In this document: positions 34,969 through 44,420 of the stretch, one piece after another | Position numbering within the stretch: position 1 is the first letter of the stretch | Layout: the number at the start of each line of letters is the position of its first letter | Source: Nocardia iowensis | GTDB taxonomy: Bacteria > Actinomycetota > Actinomycetes > Mycobacteriales > Mycobacteriaceae | Reading direction: 5' to 3' | DNA: 64,000 nucleotides | Assembly: GCF_019222765.1 (NCBI RefSeq) | Contig: NZ_CP078145.1 | Coordinates: forward strand, 3,844,001-3,908,000 | The notes under the pieces: model-generated | Databases searched by the model: none | What the model was told of the DNA's origin: nothing | What the model saw: the letters and a program-made list of their open reading frames with translations, nothing else | Made by a program: the position numbers and the translations under genes

Positions 34969-35526
34969 TCAGTTGTCGAGCTTGTGGCTGCGATATCCGG
35001 GCGGCGGCGCACCGAATTCCAGTAGGTTCTCGTCCATACCGTTGCTGATCGTCACCCGGTCGTCGGGAAAGACGAAACTGACCGCGACCATGCCCTCGGC
35101 GATGCTCCCGTCGGCCCACTGGATCAACTCGACCGCCTGCAGTTGCCGGCCTTCCAAGGCCGTCAATTCGGGGCGGGTGTCATGGCGCCAGCTCAGATGG
35201 AAAGTGTGGATCTCCGGGTCGTTGTCATCGCCGTTGGACCAGGTCGCCTGCCCGACGGGGTCGATGGTGTTCCAGGTGATGGAAAGATCGGCGAATTTCT
35301 GGTGGTTGAGTTCCACCTGCTCGCCGTCGAAGTCCAGCAGGATCGGGCCGTCAGCGAACCATTCATCGGCGTCGCGGTCCCAGATGAGCCAGGCCCGGTT
35401 GAGGTGACACCCGACCAGCGCCTGCAGGCGCCGACCATGAGTGGCGGTGATCGCGCGGCGGCCGCTGAGCCACTGCGGTTGGTATCCTTCGATATCGAAG
35501 TAGGACATGTCCAGTTCCGTTGTCAT
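34969..35526 (-). CDS. Unknown acidic 185-residue protein
   Basis: ATG 35526 or the inner ATG 35508 (CGGAACTGGAC upstream). Regular beta-rich sequence: HLNRAWLIWDRDADEWFADG, GPILLDFDGEQVELNHQKFA, GRQLQAVELIQWADGSIAEG. It may be a SUKH/Imm-like or substrate-binding fold, but no signature is decisive. On the same strand 103 bases after the next gene, probably its operon partner. Confidence 0.6.
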   Translation of the reverse strand: MTTELDMSYFDIEGYQPQWLSGRRAITATHGRRLQALVGCHLNRAWLIWDRDADEWFADGPILLDFDGEQVELNHQKFADLSITWNTIDPVGQATWSNGDDNDPEIHTFHLSWRHDTRPELTALEGRQLQAVELIQWADGSIAEGMVAVSFVFPDDRVTISNGMDENLLEFGAPPPGYRSHKLDN

Positions 35527-35629
35527 GAGTCGGGGGTCAGGTGCTGACCTGCGGTGCCTGATTGTGTGAGCCAGGACAGTCTTGTCGCGGCGTGCCGCTG
35601 GCCGGTTGTGCTGCTGCTGATTGTATGAA

Positions 35630-35860
35630 TCAGCAGTCGGGCGCCGAGTCGGCGGCGGGTTCGGTGGAGTTGGCGAGGATGACGGCGGTGAAGCGGTAGA
35701 GGTCAGCGCGCAGGCACTGGGCGGAGTAGGTGTGGCCGGCGAAGCGGTCCAGCGAGATGCGGACGTCCTGTTCTGTGGCGAGCCAGTCGTTGATGAACTG
35801 GAGCAGTTCGGCGAGTTCGATGGCATCGGCATCGCTGATCTGGATGCTGTTGTCGGACAT
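35630..35860 (-). CDS. Unknown 76-residue protein
   Basis: From ATG 35860: MSDNSIQISDADAIELAELL then QFINDWLATEQDVRISLDRF and AGHTYSAQCLRADLYRFTAV. A compact alpha/beta protein. A truncated paralogue is at 32763-32903. Its promoter side abuts the defective IS21 element, which may supply or disrupt its promoter. Confidence 0.6.
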   Translation of the reverse strand: MSDNSIQISDADAIELAELLQFINDWLATEQDVRISLDRFAGHTYSAQCLRADLYRFTAVILANSTEPAADSAPDC

Positions 35861-35886
35861 CTGGGTAACCCCGAATCATGGTGTAA

Positions 35887-35921
35887 CCAGGTGAGTCCAG
35901 ACGAATTGCGGCATCACCTGG
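35887..35921. repeat. Inverted repeat at the istB end
   Basis: CCAGGTGA (35887-35894) and TCACCTGG (35914-35921) flank a segment that resembles the GTCCACGAATTT repeats at 32.6 kb (GTCCAGACGAATTGCGGCAT here). It may mark the IS21 end or a terminator after istB. Confidence 0.4.
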
Positions 35922-35938
35922 ATGTTCCGGATGGGCGG

Positions 35939-36170
35939 TCAGGACTGGGGTTCGAGCGTTGACTGCGGCGCCGGGTCCTTGGGCGTTGTGTCCTTCGGCC
36001 GGGCGGTGTGTCCGGCGGCTTGTGCCGTGCGGGCCAGGCGGTAACTGTGGGTGCCGGTCTCGATGATCTGCCCGCCGAAGGTCAATCGATCGACAATGGC
36101 CGAGCACAGACGAGGATCGGTGAACGTTTTCGTCCAGCCCCGAACGACTCGTTGGATGCGATAGCGACAC
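35939..36170 (-). pseudogene. istB: istB remnant (IS21 ATPase helper), C-terminal tail only
   Basis: After a one-base shift, the frame downstream of istA reads GWTKTFTDPRLCSAIVDRLT then FGGQIIETGTHSYRLARTAQ and stops at 35939-35941. These are the last 50-60 residues of IstB. The AAA+ core is deleted, so transposition helper activity is lost. Confidence 0.75.
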
Positions 36171-37794
36171 TGTTCTTCTCCTCCCTCTCGGTCAGGACCT
36201 GGAACAGCAGCTCGTCATAGATGGCCACCGACGGCAACGGCCTTGAGTCGGATGGGAGCTGGGTCAATCGGCGCGTGGTCAGTGACGACACCGGATTGGG
36301 TTCGTCGAGCTCCACCGGCAGCACTGGTGGTGGGGCCGCGTCGGCGATCTTGCGGGCCTCCAACGCGACGGCGTCGGCGGTCAACGCGCCGACCGACAGG
36401 GCGACCTCGAGCCCCGCGACCACCTGGTCGTGGGGCATGTGCCGATGCAACAACAACACTTCGATGAGGGCACGGGTGCCGTCGCGGTCTCCGTGTGTTT
36501 TGCGCGCAGCGGCCCACCATGCGTCGTGGACGGCGGTGAACCTGCCGGCCGCGCGGGCCTGCTCCAGCGCTGTCGCTCCAGCGAGTGCCCCCGGCTTGCG
36601 CATCAGCCCTTCCAGATAGTGGTCGAGGTCCATGCGGGTCTGTGCCTTGCCCGCGATCCGCTCGTGCCGGGCGACCTCGCTCCGGCCCTCATAAACGACC
36701 AGCATCGATGCGTGCAGCAGCACCCGCACCTGACGCCCGATCAACCGGACCGGAACGCTGTAGCGGTTGGTGCGCAGCGTGACCAGCGAATACCTGTCCA
36801 CTCGCGGGGTGAACCACAGACCGGTCTCGAACTCCTCGTCCGGCAGCGGCTTGAGCAGCGGTTTCTCGGCCTCGAAATGCTCGCCGATCGTCCGGGCCCG
36901 GGCACCGATCCGGCGGGCGTCATCGGCGCAGTCCCACTCGTCGATCATCGCGTTCAGCTCGTCTACCGTGTTCACGCAAGGCACGGGCACGAGGTGATTG
37001 CGGCGGAACCACCCGATCTGGCCCTCCACACCACCCTTTTCGTGAGCCCCTTGCAGTCCTGGTTGGCAGTAGAATGCTTCGAAATCGGTGTAGTGCGACC
37101 GGAAAGCCGTCCACCGATCCGTTTCCACTCGCAAGCGGGAGAACCCGATCACCCGCGCCACGGCAGCATTTAGGTTGTCGTAGCGCACCTTCCCGAACGG
37201 CACTCCACCCAGCGTGCGGAACGCATGGACATGTCCCTCTAGAAATGCCCCCTGCCCACCCGAGGTGGAGATTCTGTGAATCGACTTGCCGGAGAACGAG
37301 AGCCGGAATGCGAACAGGAACATCTTGATCTGCTCACCGCGCAGCTCGACCGTGAGCTCGCCGAAGTCGACCTCGGCCTCCTCGCCGGGACGATGCGCCT
37401 GCGCAATGAACACATCGACAGGGCCGCGCCCGGCCGCGGCCCTGATCTCCGGGCCTCGTTTCGCCACGTATTCGCGCACGGTCTCGTAGGAGACGTCGAT
37501 TATCTGATGCTCATCGATCAACCGGGCGGAGACCCGCCGCACCGTATGCCGCTGCTTGCGTGGCGCATCCAGATCGGCTCGCAGCCACTGGTCGATGGTC
37601 GACTTGAACTCATCGAGCTTGGATGCCCGCGGCGGATACTTCTTACGCTCGGCCGGCCACGCCGACGCCAGCGCCGCGCGGACCGTGCGATACGAGACGT
37701 TGTACTTGCCTTGTAGCTCCCGGCCCGACATCCCCGCTCGTGAATCCCGGCGGATAGCGGCATACAGCTCCACCTTGGACTGACGAGGCGGCAA
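36082..37794 (-). CDS. istA: IstA transposase fused to IstB fragment
   Basis: 570 residues. N-terminal helix-turn-helix region (SGRELQGKYNVSYRTVRAAL), then the DDE catalytic core: D in EAEVDFGELTVEL, D in KVRYDNLNAAV, E in EKGGVEGQIGWF. After LTTRRLTQLPSDSRPLPSVA the frame runs straight into IstB sequence (LLFQVLTEREEKNSVAIASN), showing an in-frame deletion that joined the two genes. Catalytic residues are intact, but without a full IstB transposition is unlikely. Confidence 0.85.
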   Translation of the reverse strand: MPPRQSKVELYAAIRRDSRAGMSGRELQGKYNVSYRTVRAALASAWPAERKKYPPRASKLDEFKSTIDQWLRADLDAPRKQRHTVRRVSARLIDEHQIIDVSYETVREYVAKRGPEIRAAAGRGPVDVFIAQAHRPGEEAEVDFGELTVELRGEQIKMFLFAFRLSFSGKSIHRISTSGGQGAFLEGHVHAFRTLGGVPFGKVRYDNLNAAVARVIGFSRLRVETDRWTAFRSHYTDFEAFYCQPGLQGAHEKGGVEGQIGWFRRNHLVPVPCVNTVDELNAMIDEWDCADDARRIGARARTIGEHFEAEKPLLKPLPDEEFETGLWFTPRVDRYSLVTLRTNRYSVPVRLIGRQVRVLLHASMLVVYEGRSEVARHERIAGKAQTRMDLDHYLEGLMRKPGALAGATALEQARAAGRFTAVHDAWWAAARKTHGDRDGTRALIEVLLLHRHMPHDQVVAGLEVALSVGALTADAVALEARKIADAAPPPVLPVELDEPNPVSSLTTRRLTQLPSDSRPLPSVAIYDELLFQVLTEREEKNSVAIASNESFGAGRKRSPILVCARPLSID

Positions 37795-37911
37795 CGACGG
37801 CTCCTACAAGACAGGTCCTGTCCCTGGAGCAAGCACACAGAACGTTGCGCCGCAACCTACCATCACAGATGACCTGCACAACCAGACCCTTGCGTCGTCT
37901 CGGCCGCCGAT

Positions 37912-38109
37912 GTGCACCGCTACCTCGCCGAGGCGGGGAGACCGGTCGATATCGCGGACGTCGCCGCGGCACTGGACATCCTGCGACTACCCCGGGTCGG
38001 CTACCGGCGCGGCGTCCCTACCGCGTGGGTCATATCCCAGATCTGGGACGTCCTGCAGAAGCTCGGCGACGTCGACGAGCCCGCTGAGTTCGTCGACGAC
38101 CGCTACTGA
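37912..38109 (+). pseudogene. C-terminal fragment of an unknown protein
   Basis: The frame reads DPCVVSAADVHRYLAEAGRP then VDIADVAAALDILRLPRVGY and VISQIWDVLQKLGDVDEPAE, clearly coding. GTG 37912 could start 65 residues, but similarity-like quality extends upstream to a TGA at about 37869, so it is probably a gene cut by the IS21 side. Confidence 0.45.
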
Positions 38110-38155
38110 TCCCGAGCAGGCGATTGACCGGTTTCAGACACGAGTCCGCGGGCAG

Positions 38156-38176
38156 CCTCACGCTAAATCCGTGAGG
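38156..38176. terminator. Hairpin downstream of traA region
   Basis: CCTCACG (38156-38162) and CGTGAGG (38170-38176), 7-base stem, 7-base loop, overlapping the stop of the 38158-38415 frame. Likely ends the long minus-strand transcript. Confidence 0.5.
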
Positions 38177-38415
38177 GGCAACGTATTCCTGCTGCCGAGT
38201 GTCGGTGCCGGAGCGCGCTGTTCCGGGCGTCCCCGATGTGGCGAGTTGTCCGTCTTGCGTGCACGGGCGGGGCGGACAACACCACCCACTCCACGACGCG
38301 GTGAATCCCGATGAGCGAGCACCGGAGAGCGTCGAGCCATCGCGGTTGCCTGATCATTCAGCTTGTGATGCTCGAATGTCGCGAGGCGGATTCCCGGTGT
38401 GGACGCGGTCGTCAC
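38158..38415 (-). CDS. Possible small coupled protein after the relaxase
   Basis: 85 residues from GTG 38415, which overlaps the relaxase stop (GTGA), and ending in a terminator-like hairpin. Composition is basic and low in hydrophobic residues (RRGVGGVVRPARARKTDNSP), so it may be disordered or not a gene. Position is the main support. Confidence 0.35.
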   Translation of the reverse strand: MTTASTPGIRLATFEHHKLNDQATAMARRSPVLAHRDSPRRGVGGVVRPARARKTDNSPHRGRPEQRAPAPTLGSRNTLPLTDLA

Positions 38416-41400
38416 AGCCCGATGTCGGTGTCGGGCTGGTGCGGGAGCGCATAGTCGGTGAACTCGACCGTGCCGTCCTCCTGAGTAGCGGATTGCTGTC
38501 GCTGTTGTTCGTGTGTCCGCTGGGCCGCAGTGAGTGCGGTGCGTCGCTGTTGTTCGGTGCGGAGTCGCTCGAGTTGGGCTTGGTAGTCGGCGATCTGGTC
38601 TTGCTGGTCAGTGGCGGAGTCGCTGGCTGTGGTGGGTTGGTAGTAGGTGCGTTGTGGCGGTGGGGCGGCCAGGATTTGGTCCCATTGGTCGGCGGGGCCG
38701 GCGTGGAGGGTGGCTTCGCGTCGGGCGTCGCGGGCGGTGGTGCGGGCCGATTCTCGGGTGCGGGTGGCGTTTTGCTGCTGGGTCAGCAGTGCATCGACGC
38801 GGGCCTGGATGTCGTGTCGTGCGCTGCGACGGTAACCAGGTGTGGCGTCCAGACGTGCGCGGGCAGTCTCGATTTCGGTGGTGAGTGCGTGCAGGTCGCG
38901 GACGGCTTGCCCGAGTGCGTTCTCGGTGGTGCGGGCGGTTCGGATCGCTTCCTGAACTGTGTGGTGGCGGTGAAGAAGCTGGTCGTATTCGGTGTCATCA
39001 CTGGGCGGTTCGGGGGCGGGGTCGTAGAGGGTGGCGTCGTCGTCGATGAGGGTGATGCGTAGTTCGAGGTGGTCGATGTGTTGCTGGAGTTGGGTGTCGG
39101 TGTATGTGGTCAGCGGGTTTTGTTCGATCGGGTCAGTCGGAATGTCGAGTTGACTGGCTTCGGGGCGTAGGTGGTTTTCGGCCCAGGTGCTGATGGCGAG
39201 GCGTTCGGCGAGGGTGCGGGCGGCGTGCCAGTCGCGGCGGAGCAGGCCACGGATCGTCTCGGGTGGATGGGTGGCGGCGAGGTGGTCGCAGCGGGTGCGG
39301 ATACGGTCGGTGGGATCGTGGTCGGGGATGGGGAGGCGGTTGTCGTCGCGGCATTCTCCGCATAGACCGTCGTCGCTGCGCCGGGGTGGTATCGGGCGGG
39401 CTTCGTTGGTGGCGCGGCCGAGCCCGCAGGCCACACAGGGCAGGTCGCGGGTGTTGCGGACGGTGATGCGATCGTGGTCGGGGTCGTCTTCGCCGTATTC
39501 GGGTCCGTTCATGATGCGGTCCCGGTGGTGCTTCGCGATGTAATAGGGGTGGTCGACCCCGCGGGGGATCGGCCAGTATTTTGGATCGTCGTCGACGTCG
39601 CCGCGGGTGTCGGTGTAGTCCTGATGTTGTTGCGCGGCAGCGATTTCAGCGTCAGAGGCGAGCGGGCGTCGTGTGCGTGCGGGGTCGAATTGATCGGGAT
39701 GGTCTTGCGCGGGAACGGCGCCCTGATCACGAGGTGGCCGTCTCGTGGGGTGCATAGGGGTGGGTTGGTAGGCGTGCGGGTCGCTGTCGGGGGTACAGGC
39801 GGTGATGAGGTCGCGGTGTTCTGGGTATTGCTCGGCGGCCCACCGCAATCGCGCGACAGCATTGACGAAGGGATAGCGGTAGAGGGTGGTGCCGACGCGT
39901 TCGAGGATGAAGCGCTGCTCATCGGTGAGCCTCTGGCCGAGCGTGTGAAAGGCGCGCCTGGCCGCGGCGATATCGCCGGATCTGAACAACGCTGCGACCG
40001 TTGCGACGCCGTCGGGAGGCACGGTTCGGGAGTCGGCGTTGGCTTGCTGGCTTGGTGGTCGTGGTGCTGGCGTTGCCGTGATGTCATCGCGGGACGTATC
40101 GGGCTGTTGGGGCTCGGGCGGAATGTCGTGTGGGTGCATGGTGATGTCCGGATCGGGTTCGGTGGGCGTTGATTGGGGTTGGGTGGGTTTGCGAAGGAGG
40201 GCATCTATGCGCCATGCCAACGCGCTCACGAGCTGGTCGGGACGCAGGCTGGTGGCGCCGTCGGGTTGGGCACCAAGGATGAGTTCGTGTGCGGTGGTGA
40301 GCAGGTCGTAGGGTGTCCAGTCGCTGCCGGTGGTGCGGTCGATCGCGGCGACCAGCCGCGGCCACGCAGGGTCGGCCACGATGCGTTCGGCGATCGAGTC
40401 GCCGAGCACGGTGTGCAAGTCGGCGATCCAGTCCGGGCGCAGGGTGTTGGTGTGCGTGTCGAGGGCGGAGGGTTCGAGTTCCAGGCGCGACCACAGCGCG
40501 GCAGCGGGCATCTCATCCGGCAACGGCCGAGCGTGTGCGGCCTCGGTTAGGCGAGTTTCGATGTCGATTCCGGCGCGGTGCGCGGTCTCGATCTTGTCGG
40601 CGAGGACCGGCCACCACGGGTCGGTCGTGACACGGACCGCGATGTTCTCAACGATGGATGCCCAGGTATTGGCCGGGCGGTCCGGGTCGCCGAGGGTGTC
40701 GGTGACGCGAAGGTCGAGCAGTTGCTGGTGGTCTCGTTCGAGCACAACGCGGCGTCGCGGTCCGGTCGGACGCAAGTCTCGATCCTCGATATGCAGCGAC
40801 GCTCGCCACACCGCGAGATCTTCAACCAGCTTCGAGTTCGCGCCGATGAGCGGTCGCGCCCACCGTGGCGCCGACGCGGGAGTCCATGTCCGGGCGTCGG
40901 TGCGGATCTGGGCGGCGAGATCGGCGACGATACGTGCGCGGGCAGCGAGCTGTGTGGAGTCGCGTTCGGTGTCGAGTCCAGCAGGGATTCCGGCGGCCCA
41001 GGGAAGTGGTCCGTGGCCGGTGGAGTGGGCACCGGTCGGGTCCAGGCGCCAGTCCAGCACGGCGGCGACATCGTCGGCGGTGTCGAGTTCGCGGGCGTTC
41101 TTCGCGGTGCGTAACGCCTCGATCGGGTCGCGACCGGACAGGGCGATCATCGCCAGATGCTGGCGCAGAACTGGGTAGGCGGGGTAGTCGGTGAGATGCG
41201 CAACGAGCGCCTCGGCGTCGGCGTGGAGGCGATCGAGACCCTCGGGACCGAGCGCGTTTTCGGCGGCGACACCGATCGAGTCGAGATAGGTATCGAGCGC
41301 GCGACCGATGCGCCGGTGCGGGTCGAGCGCGTCACGCAGCATCGTGTGCGCCGACTTCTGCGCCCCATCTCGCCCGAAAACGCGCAACAGAATCTCCACG

Positions 41401-44393
41401 GCGGTGCGCGGATAGACCGCTGGCTCGGACCAGAACGAGGCTTCCGAACCGTCCAACGCGGTCGGCACGTAGACATGATTGGCGTAGATGCCGCGGGTGA
41501 GTGCGACGTAGAGCTGTTGCAGGGATTCGTGTCCGGTGAGTGCGACGTGGCAGGTTTGGGCGGTGATTCCTTGCGCGGAATCGATCGTCGTCGCATAGCC
41601 GAGGCGCACATGTTCGGCGACGTAGTCGGCGGGCAGCCGCACACTATGACCGTGTTTCCCACCAGGTCGTTGATGGGTGGCGGTGAGACTGCCGTCGTCA
41701 TGGACCGTGGTGACGGTCCAGGCGTAGCCGTTACGCACCCAGTCATAAGCACCTAATCGCAGCCGAGGATTGTTGCGTCGGGTGCGGATCGTGTCACCGA
41801 CCGATGCCTGCAGATTGTCGACGAGAACGCAGGTTTCGCCCACGGATCCGCCTGCGCGGGCGAGGCGGTCGGCGCGGGCGCGGGCATTGAGTTCGGTGAC
41901 GACGGTGTGGTTGGCGGCGAGCATGATGGTGTCGCGGCCGGCGAGATAGTCGGCGGTCCAGGCGGTGAAGGCGTCGTCGTGGGTGGCGCCTTCGTGTCCG
42001 CCGTGGATGCGGCCGTTGTCCAGATACCAGCCCAACGCGGCCGGATCGCCCTCGCGCAGCTGCAGACTCGCGGTTGCTTCACCGGTGGAGTCGAAGCGCA
42101 CCACATGGGTCAGGGTGAGCGTGGGTTCGGGGGCTGCGGCGTCCATGTCGGCATCAGCGCCGCCGGCTTCGATCGAGGCGAGCTGGCTTGGGTCGCCGAT
42201 ACAGCGGATCGTCGCGCCGCGATCGGACAGGAAACGCAGGAGGCGAAGGCGTTTGAGGTTGCCGAGTTTGACGTGCTCGTCGACGATCACCAACGTGTCG
42301 GGGTCGATATCGAGAACCCATTGCGGCAACGACGGCGGATACTCACGGTCCAGGGCAGGGTTGTCGGGACCAGGCGTGTGGTTGGTCAGGACGTCGAGGA
42401 CCTTGTCGACGGTCTCCACCCGCTTGTGGATCGACTCACCGAGCACCGCGGCTGCGGCCGCAGTCGGGGCCAGACCGAGAACTTGACCACCACTGGCCGC
42501 CCACGCCTCGGCGAGCACCGACATCGCGGTGGTCTTGCCCGAACCCGCTGGCGCGTTGGTGGTGCGGACCCTTAAATCGGACTGGGCGAAGCCCTCGATC
42601 ACACTGATCTGCCCGGCATTCAGCGGCCGATCAGGGCTTGTTGCGTTGTAGCTGGAGATCGCGGCAGCAACGATATCCGGCGCCACGTGCCGTCCACCGG
42701 TCTTCACGGAGAGGTCGATCAGTTGCTGTTCGACCGAGAGTGTGCGGGCCGAGGTGTAGAGCTGTTGGTTGGCCGAGGTGTAGACGCTGGTGCCGTCGCG
42801 GCGCCGGAGCAGGACTGGGACAGAGCGGAGTTGGGGTTCCTCAGCGAGATCGGGATCGTGTTGGGCGACCGTGTGAATGGGGGAGATGGTCTCGGCGAGC
42901 ACGGCCTCGGCGACGCGTTCCCAGTCCTGCCCGGACACCTGTCCGCGCAGTTGGCGTTCGATTTCGGCGCGCAGGTTGGTTGCCCGCCAGGTGGCGCGCT
43001 GCTCGGCCACGACCTCGATGACGCGCTCGGCGGTGCGGGTGATCCACTGCCCGGTGATCTGCGGGCGCGGCGTGCGGATCGGATTCAACGCCACGCTCAC
43101 CATGTGCGACAACGCTTCTCGACTCCCGAGCAGCCCCACGGCCTCCGCGCGCCAGGTGCTGCGCTGCTGTGCCAAGGACCGCAGCAGGTGCTTGGCGGGG
43201 CGGGTGTCCAGGGTGGCGCGCTCAGCGAGATCGAACATTTCCCCCGGTGTCGGTTCACGGCCGAGCCAGGCTTGGAACTGCGCGGCAAGCTCGCCAAGGC
43301 GAGTGGTGATCGCGGTATCACGCCGCGACCACGCGGTGATCAATCCAGCCGGGATGCCGACGATTTCCCGAATCGCTCGCTTGGAGGGGTCTTGTCCGGG
43401 ACGTTCAGTGAACTCCACACCGACCAGCCGTTGGAGGTGATGCTCGAGGCGGGTGTTGTAGATCTCCGACACCGTTACCAACGCTGCATAGATCGCGGCT
43501 CCGTCGAGGGTGCGCCACTTTCCATCCAGCGTGCGCACCCTGTTCGCCATCAGCACATGAGTGTGCAGGTCCGGATCCCCGGCGCGGCTGTCACGATGAG
43601 TGAAAACCGCCGCGACGATCCCCTCTACGTCGACCTGGCGAATCCCGTTTCGGCCCAATCGAGTGAAGATCCCGTGGCGCTCGAGCCATCGCAACGCATC
43701 CTCTACGGCGGCGCGTTGGGCGGCCTCGATCTTCTCCGACACCGCCCGCGGTGCCACTGCCCACAGCACCGACACCGACTTCACCGGCGAGAAAGTGATG
43801 CCGAAACCCGCAATCGCGGTGGAGTTCGGACGCGAGTTCTTCGCCACCCACCCCGACAACTCCCGCGCATCAACTGGCGGCCGGTCGTAGGTTTCGGTGA
43901 ACATATCGAACGCGACATGGGTACGAATCCGCGACCGATCCGCATCAGGAATAGCGTCGTCGGGGTCCAATCCGTTCGAGATATTGTGTCGCTCGAACGC
44001 CTTCGCGCACCGTTTCCGGAACTCGGAAACCTCGGTATAGACCCGATATGGATTACCTAAACGTGACGCTTTGTCGGCGGCTCGGCCCGCGTCCTTGTGT
44101 TTCGCGCCGAGCCGGATCTGCTCGTCGTAGACGCGTTCTTCGATCACCGCCGCGTTGGGATGGCGACCCAACCCGAACAGCGCGTCCATCTGCGCTTCGG
44201 TGACCTCGTCGTCAGCGGCGAGGCCGAGCGCGGCCAAACCCGAGCCGTGCCAGCGCCCCGGAGCTTCCCCATGCGCGGAGTAATAGTCAGCGAGATCGGA
44301 ACGGCCACGAGAAGAGACATCGTTCGCGGCGACAGTGCGCAGATAATATTGATACCCATTGCCTGCCACGACTTTATGGATCGTCGCAGTCAT
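38412..44393 (-). CDS. traA: MobF relaxase-helicase (TraA/TrwC-like)
   Basis: 1,993 residues. N-terminal TrwC relaxase domain: tyrosines in GYQYYL (13-18) and ADYYSAHGEAPGRWHGSG (35-52), the three-histidine metal motif HRDSRAGDPDLHTHV (266-280). A RecD-like helicase follows, with Walker A in NAPAGSGKTTAM (about 615) and further motifs (VIVDEHVKLGNL). The C-terminal 700 residues include Cys-rich segments (LPCVACGLGR, DDGLCGECRDDN) and long coiled coils. It nicks oriT, binds the strand and unwinds it in conjugation. No coupling protein or type IV secretion gene is seen in the window. Confidence 0.92.
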   Translation of the reverse strand: MTATIHKVVAGNGYQYYLRTVAANDVSSRGRSDLADYYSAHGEAPGRWHGSGLAALGLAADDEVTEAQMDALFGLGRHPNAAVIEERVYDEQIRLGAKHKDAGRAADKASRLGNPYRVYTEVSEFRKRCAKAFERHNISNGLDPDDAIPDADRSRIRTHVAFDMFTETYDRPPVDARELSGWVAKNSRPNSTAIAGFGITFSPVKSVSVLWAVAPRAVSEKIEAAQRAAVEDALRWLERHGIFTRLGRNGIRQVDVEGIVAAVFTHRDSRAGDPDLHTHVLMANRVRTLDGKWRTLDGAAIYAALVTVSEIYNTRLEHHLQRLVGVEFTERPGQDPSKRAIREIVGIPAGLITAWSRRDTAITTRLGELAAQFQAWLGREPTPGEMFDLAERATLDTRPAKHLLRSLAQQRSTWRAEAVGLLGSREALSHMVSVALNPIRTPRPQITGQWITRTAERVIEVVAEQRATWRATNLRAEIERQLRGQVSGQDWERVAEAVLAETISPIHTVAQHDPDLAEEPQLRSVPVLLRRRDGTSVYTSANQQLYTSARTLSVEQQLIDLSVKTGGRHVAPDIVAAAISSYNATSPDRPLNAGQISVIEGFAQSDLRVRTTNAPAGSGKTTAMSVLAEAWAASGGQVLGLAPTAAAAAVLGESIHKRVETVDKVLDVLTNHTPGPDNPALDREYPPSLPQWVLDIDPDTLVIVDEHVKLGNLKRLRLLRFLSDRGATIRCIGDPSQLASIEAGGADADMDAAAPEPTLTLTHVVRFDSTGEATASLQLREGDPAALGWYLDNGRIHGGHEGATHDDAFTAWTADYLAGRDTIMLAANHTVVTELNARARADRLARAGGSVGETCVLVDNLQASVGDTIRTRRNNPRLRLGAYDWVRNGYAWTVTTVHDDGSLTATHQRPGGKHGHSVRLPADYVAEHVRLGYATTIDSAQGITAQTCHVALTGHESLQQLYVALTRGIYANHVYVPTALDGSEASFWSEPAVYPRTAVEILLRVFGRDGAQKSAHTMLRDALDPHRRIGRALDTYLDSIGVAAENALGPEGLDRLHADAEALVAHLTDYPAYPVLRQHLAMIALSGRDPIEALRTAKNARELDTADDVAAVLDWRLDPTGAHSTGHGPLPWAAGIPAGLDTERDSTQLAARARIVADLAAQIRTDARTWTPASAPRWARPLIGANSKLVEDLAVWRASLHIEDRDLRPTGPRRRVVLERDHQQLLDLRVTDTLGDPDRPANTWASIVENIAVRVTTDPWWPVLADKIETAHRAGIDIETRLTEAAHARPLPDEMPAAALWSRLELEPSALDTHTNTLRPDWIADLHTVLGDSIAERIVADPAWPRLVAAIDRTTGSDWTPYDLLTTAHELILGAQPDGATSLRPDQLVSALAWRIDALLRKPTQPQSTPTEPDPDITMHPHDIPPEPQQPDTSRDDITATPAPRPPSQQANADSRTVPPDGVATVAALFRSGDIAAARRAFHTLGQRLTDEQRFILERVGTTLYRYPFVNAVARLRWAAEQYPEHRDLITACTPDSDPHAYQPTPMHPTRRPPRDQGAVPAQDHPDQFDPARTRRPLASDAEIAAAQQHQDYTDTRGDVDDDPKYWPIPRGVDHPYYIAKHHRDRIMNGPEYGEDDPDHDRITVRNTRDLPCVACGLGRATNEARPIPPRRSDDGLCGECRDDNRLPIPDHDPTDRIRTRCDHLAATHPPETIRGLLRRDWHAARTLAERLAISTWAENHLRPEASQLDIPTDPIEQNPLTTYTDTQLQQHIDHLELRITLIDDDATLYDPAPEPPSDDTEYDQLLHRHHTVQEAIRTARTTENALGQAVRDLHALTTEIETARARLDATPGYRRSARHDIQARVDALLTQQQNATRTRESARTTARDARREATLHAGPADQWDQILAAPPPQRTYYQPTTASDSATDQQDQIADYQAQLERLRTEQQRRTALTAAQRTHEQQRQQSATQEDGTVEFTDYALPHQPDTDIGL

Positions 44394-44420
44394 ACAATCA
44401 GGAAGCGCCGCTTCCGTATG
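44391..44420. repeat. Inverted repeat at the relaxase start, possible oriT or operator
   Basis: GGAAGCGCCGCTTCC (44401-44415) is a perfect hairpin (7-base arms, 1-base centre), flanked by CATAC (44391-44395) and GTATG (44416-44420). It overlaps the traA start codon and takes the place of a ribosome site. Relaxase binding at oriT or autoregulation are both possible. Confidence 0.5.

Larger units (their letters stand above)
35939..37794 (-). mobile_element. Defective IS21-family insertion sequence
   Basis: Contains full-length istA joined to the tail of istB with the middle of istB deleted. Ends were not resolved: a candidate repeat lies near 35887-35921 and nothing matching was found upstream of 37794. 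The truncated coding frame at 37912-38109 suggests insertion into another gene. Confidence 0.75.

Noticed and set aside
42687..44060. Long plus-strand frame opposite the relaxase gene (and others at 40330-41178 and 39474-40172)
   Set aside because: All lie antisense to well-supported TrwC/RecD motifs; they arise from the high third-position GC.
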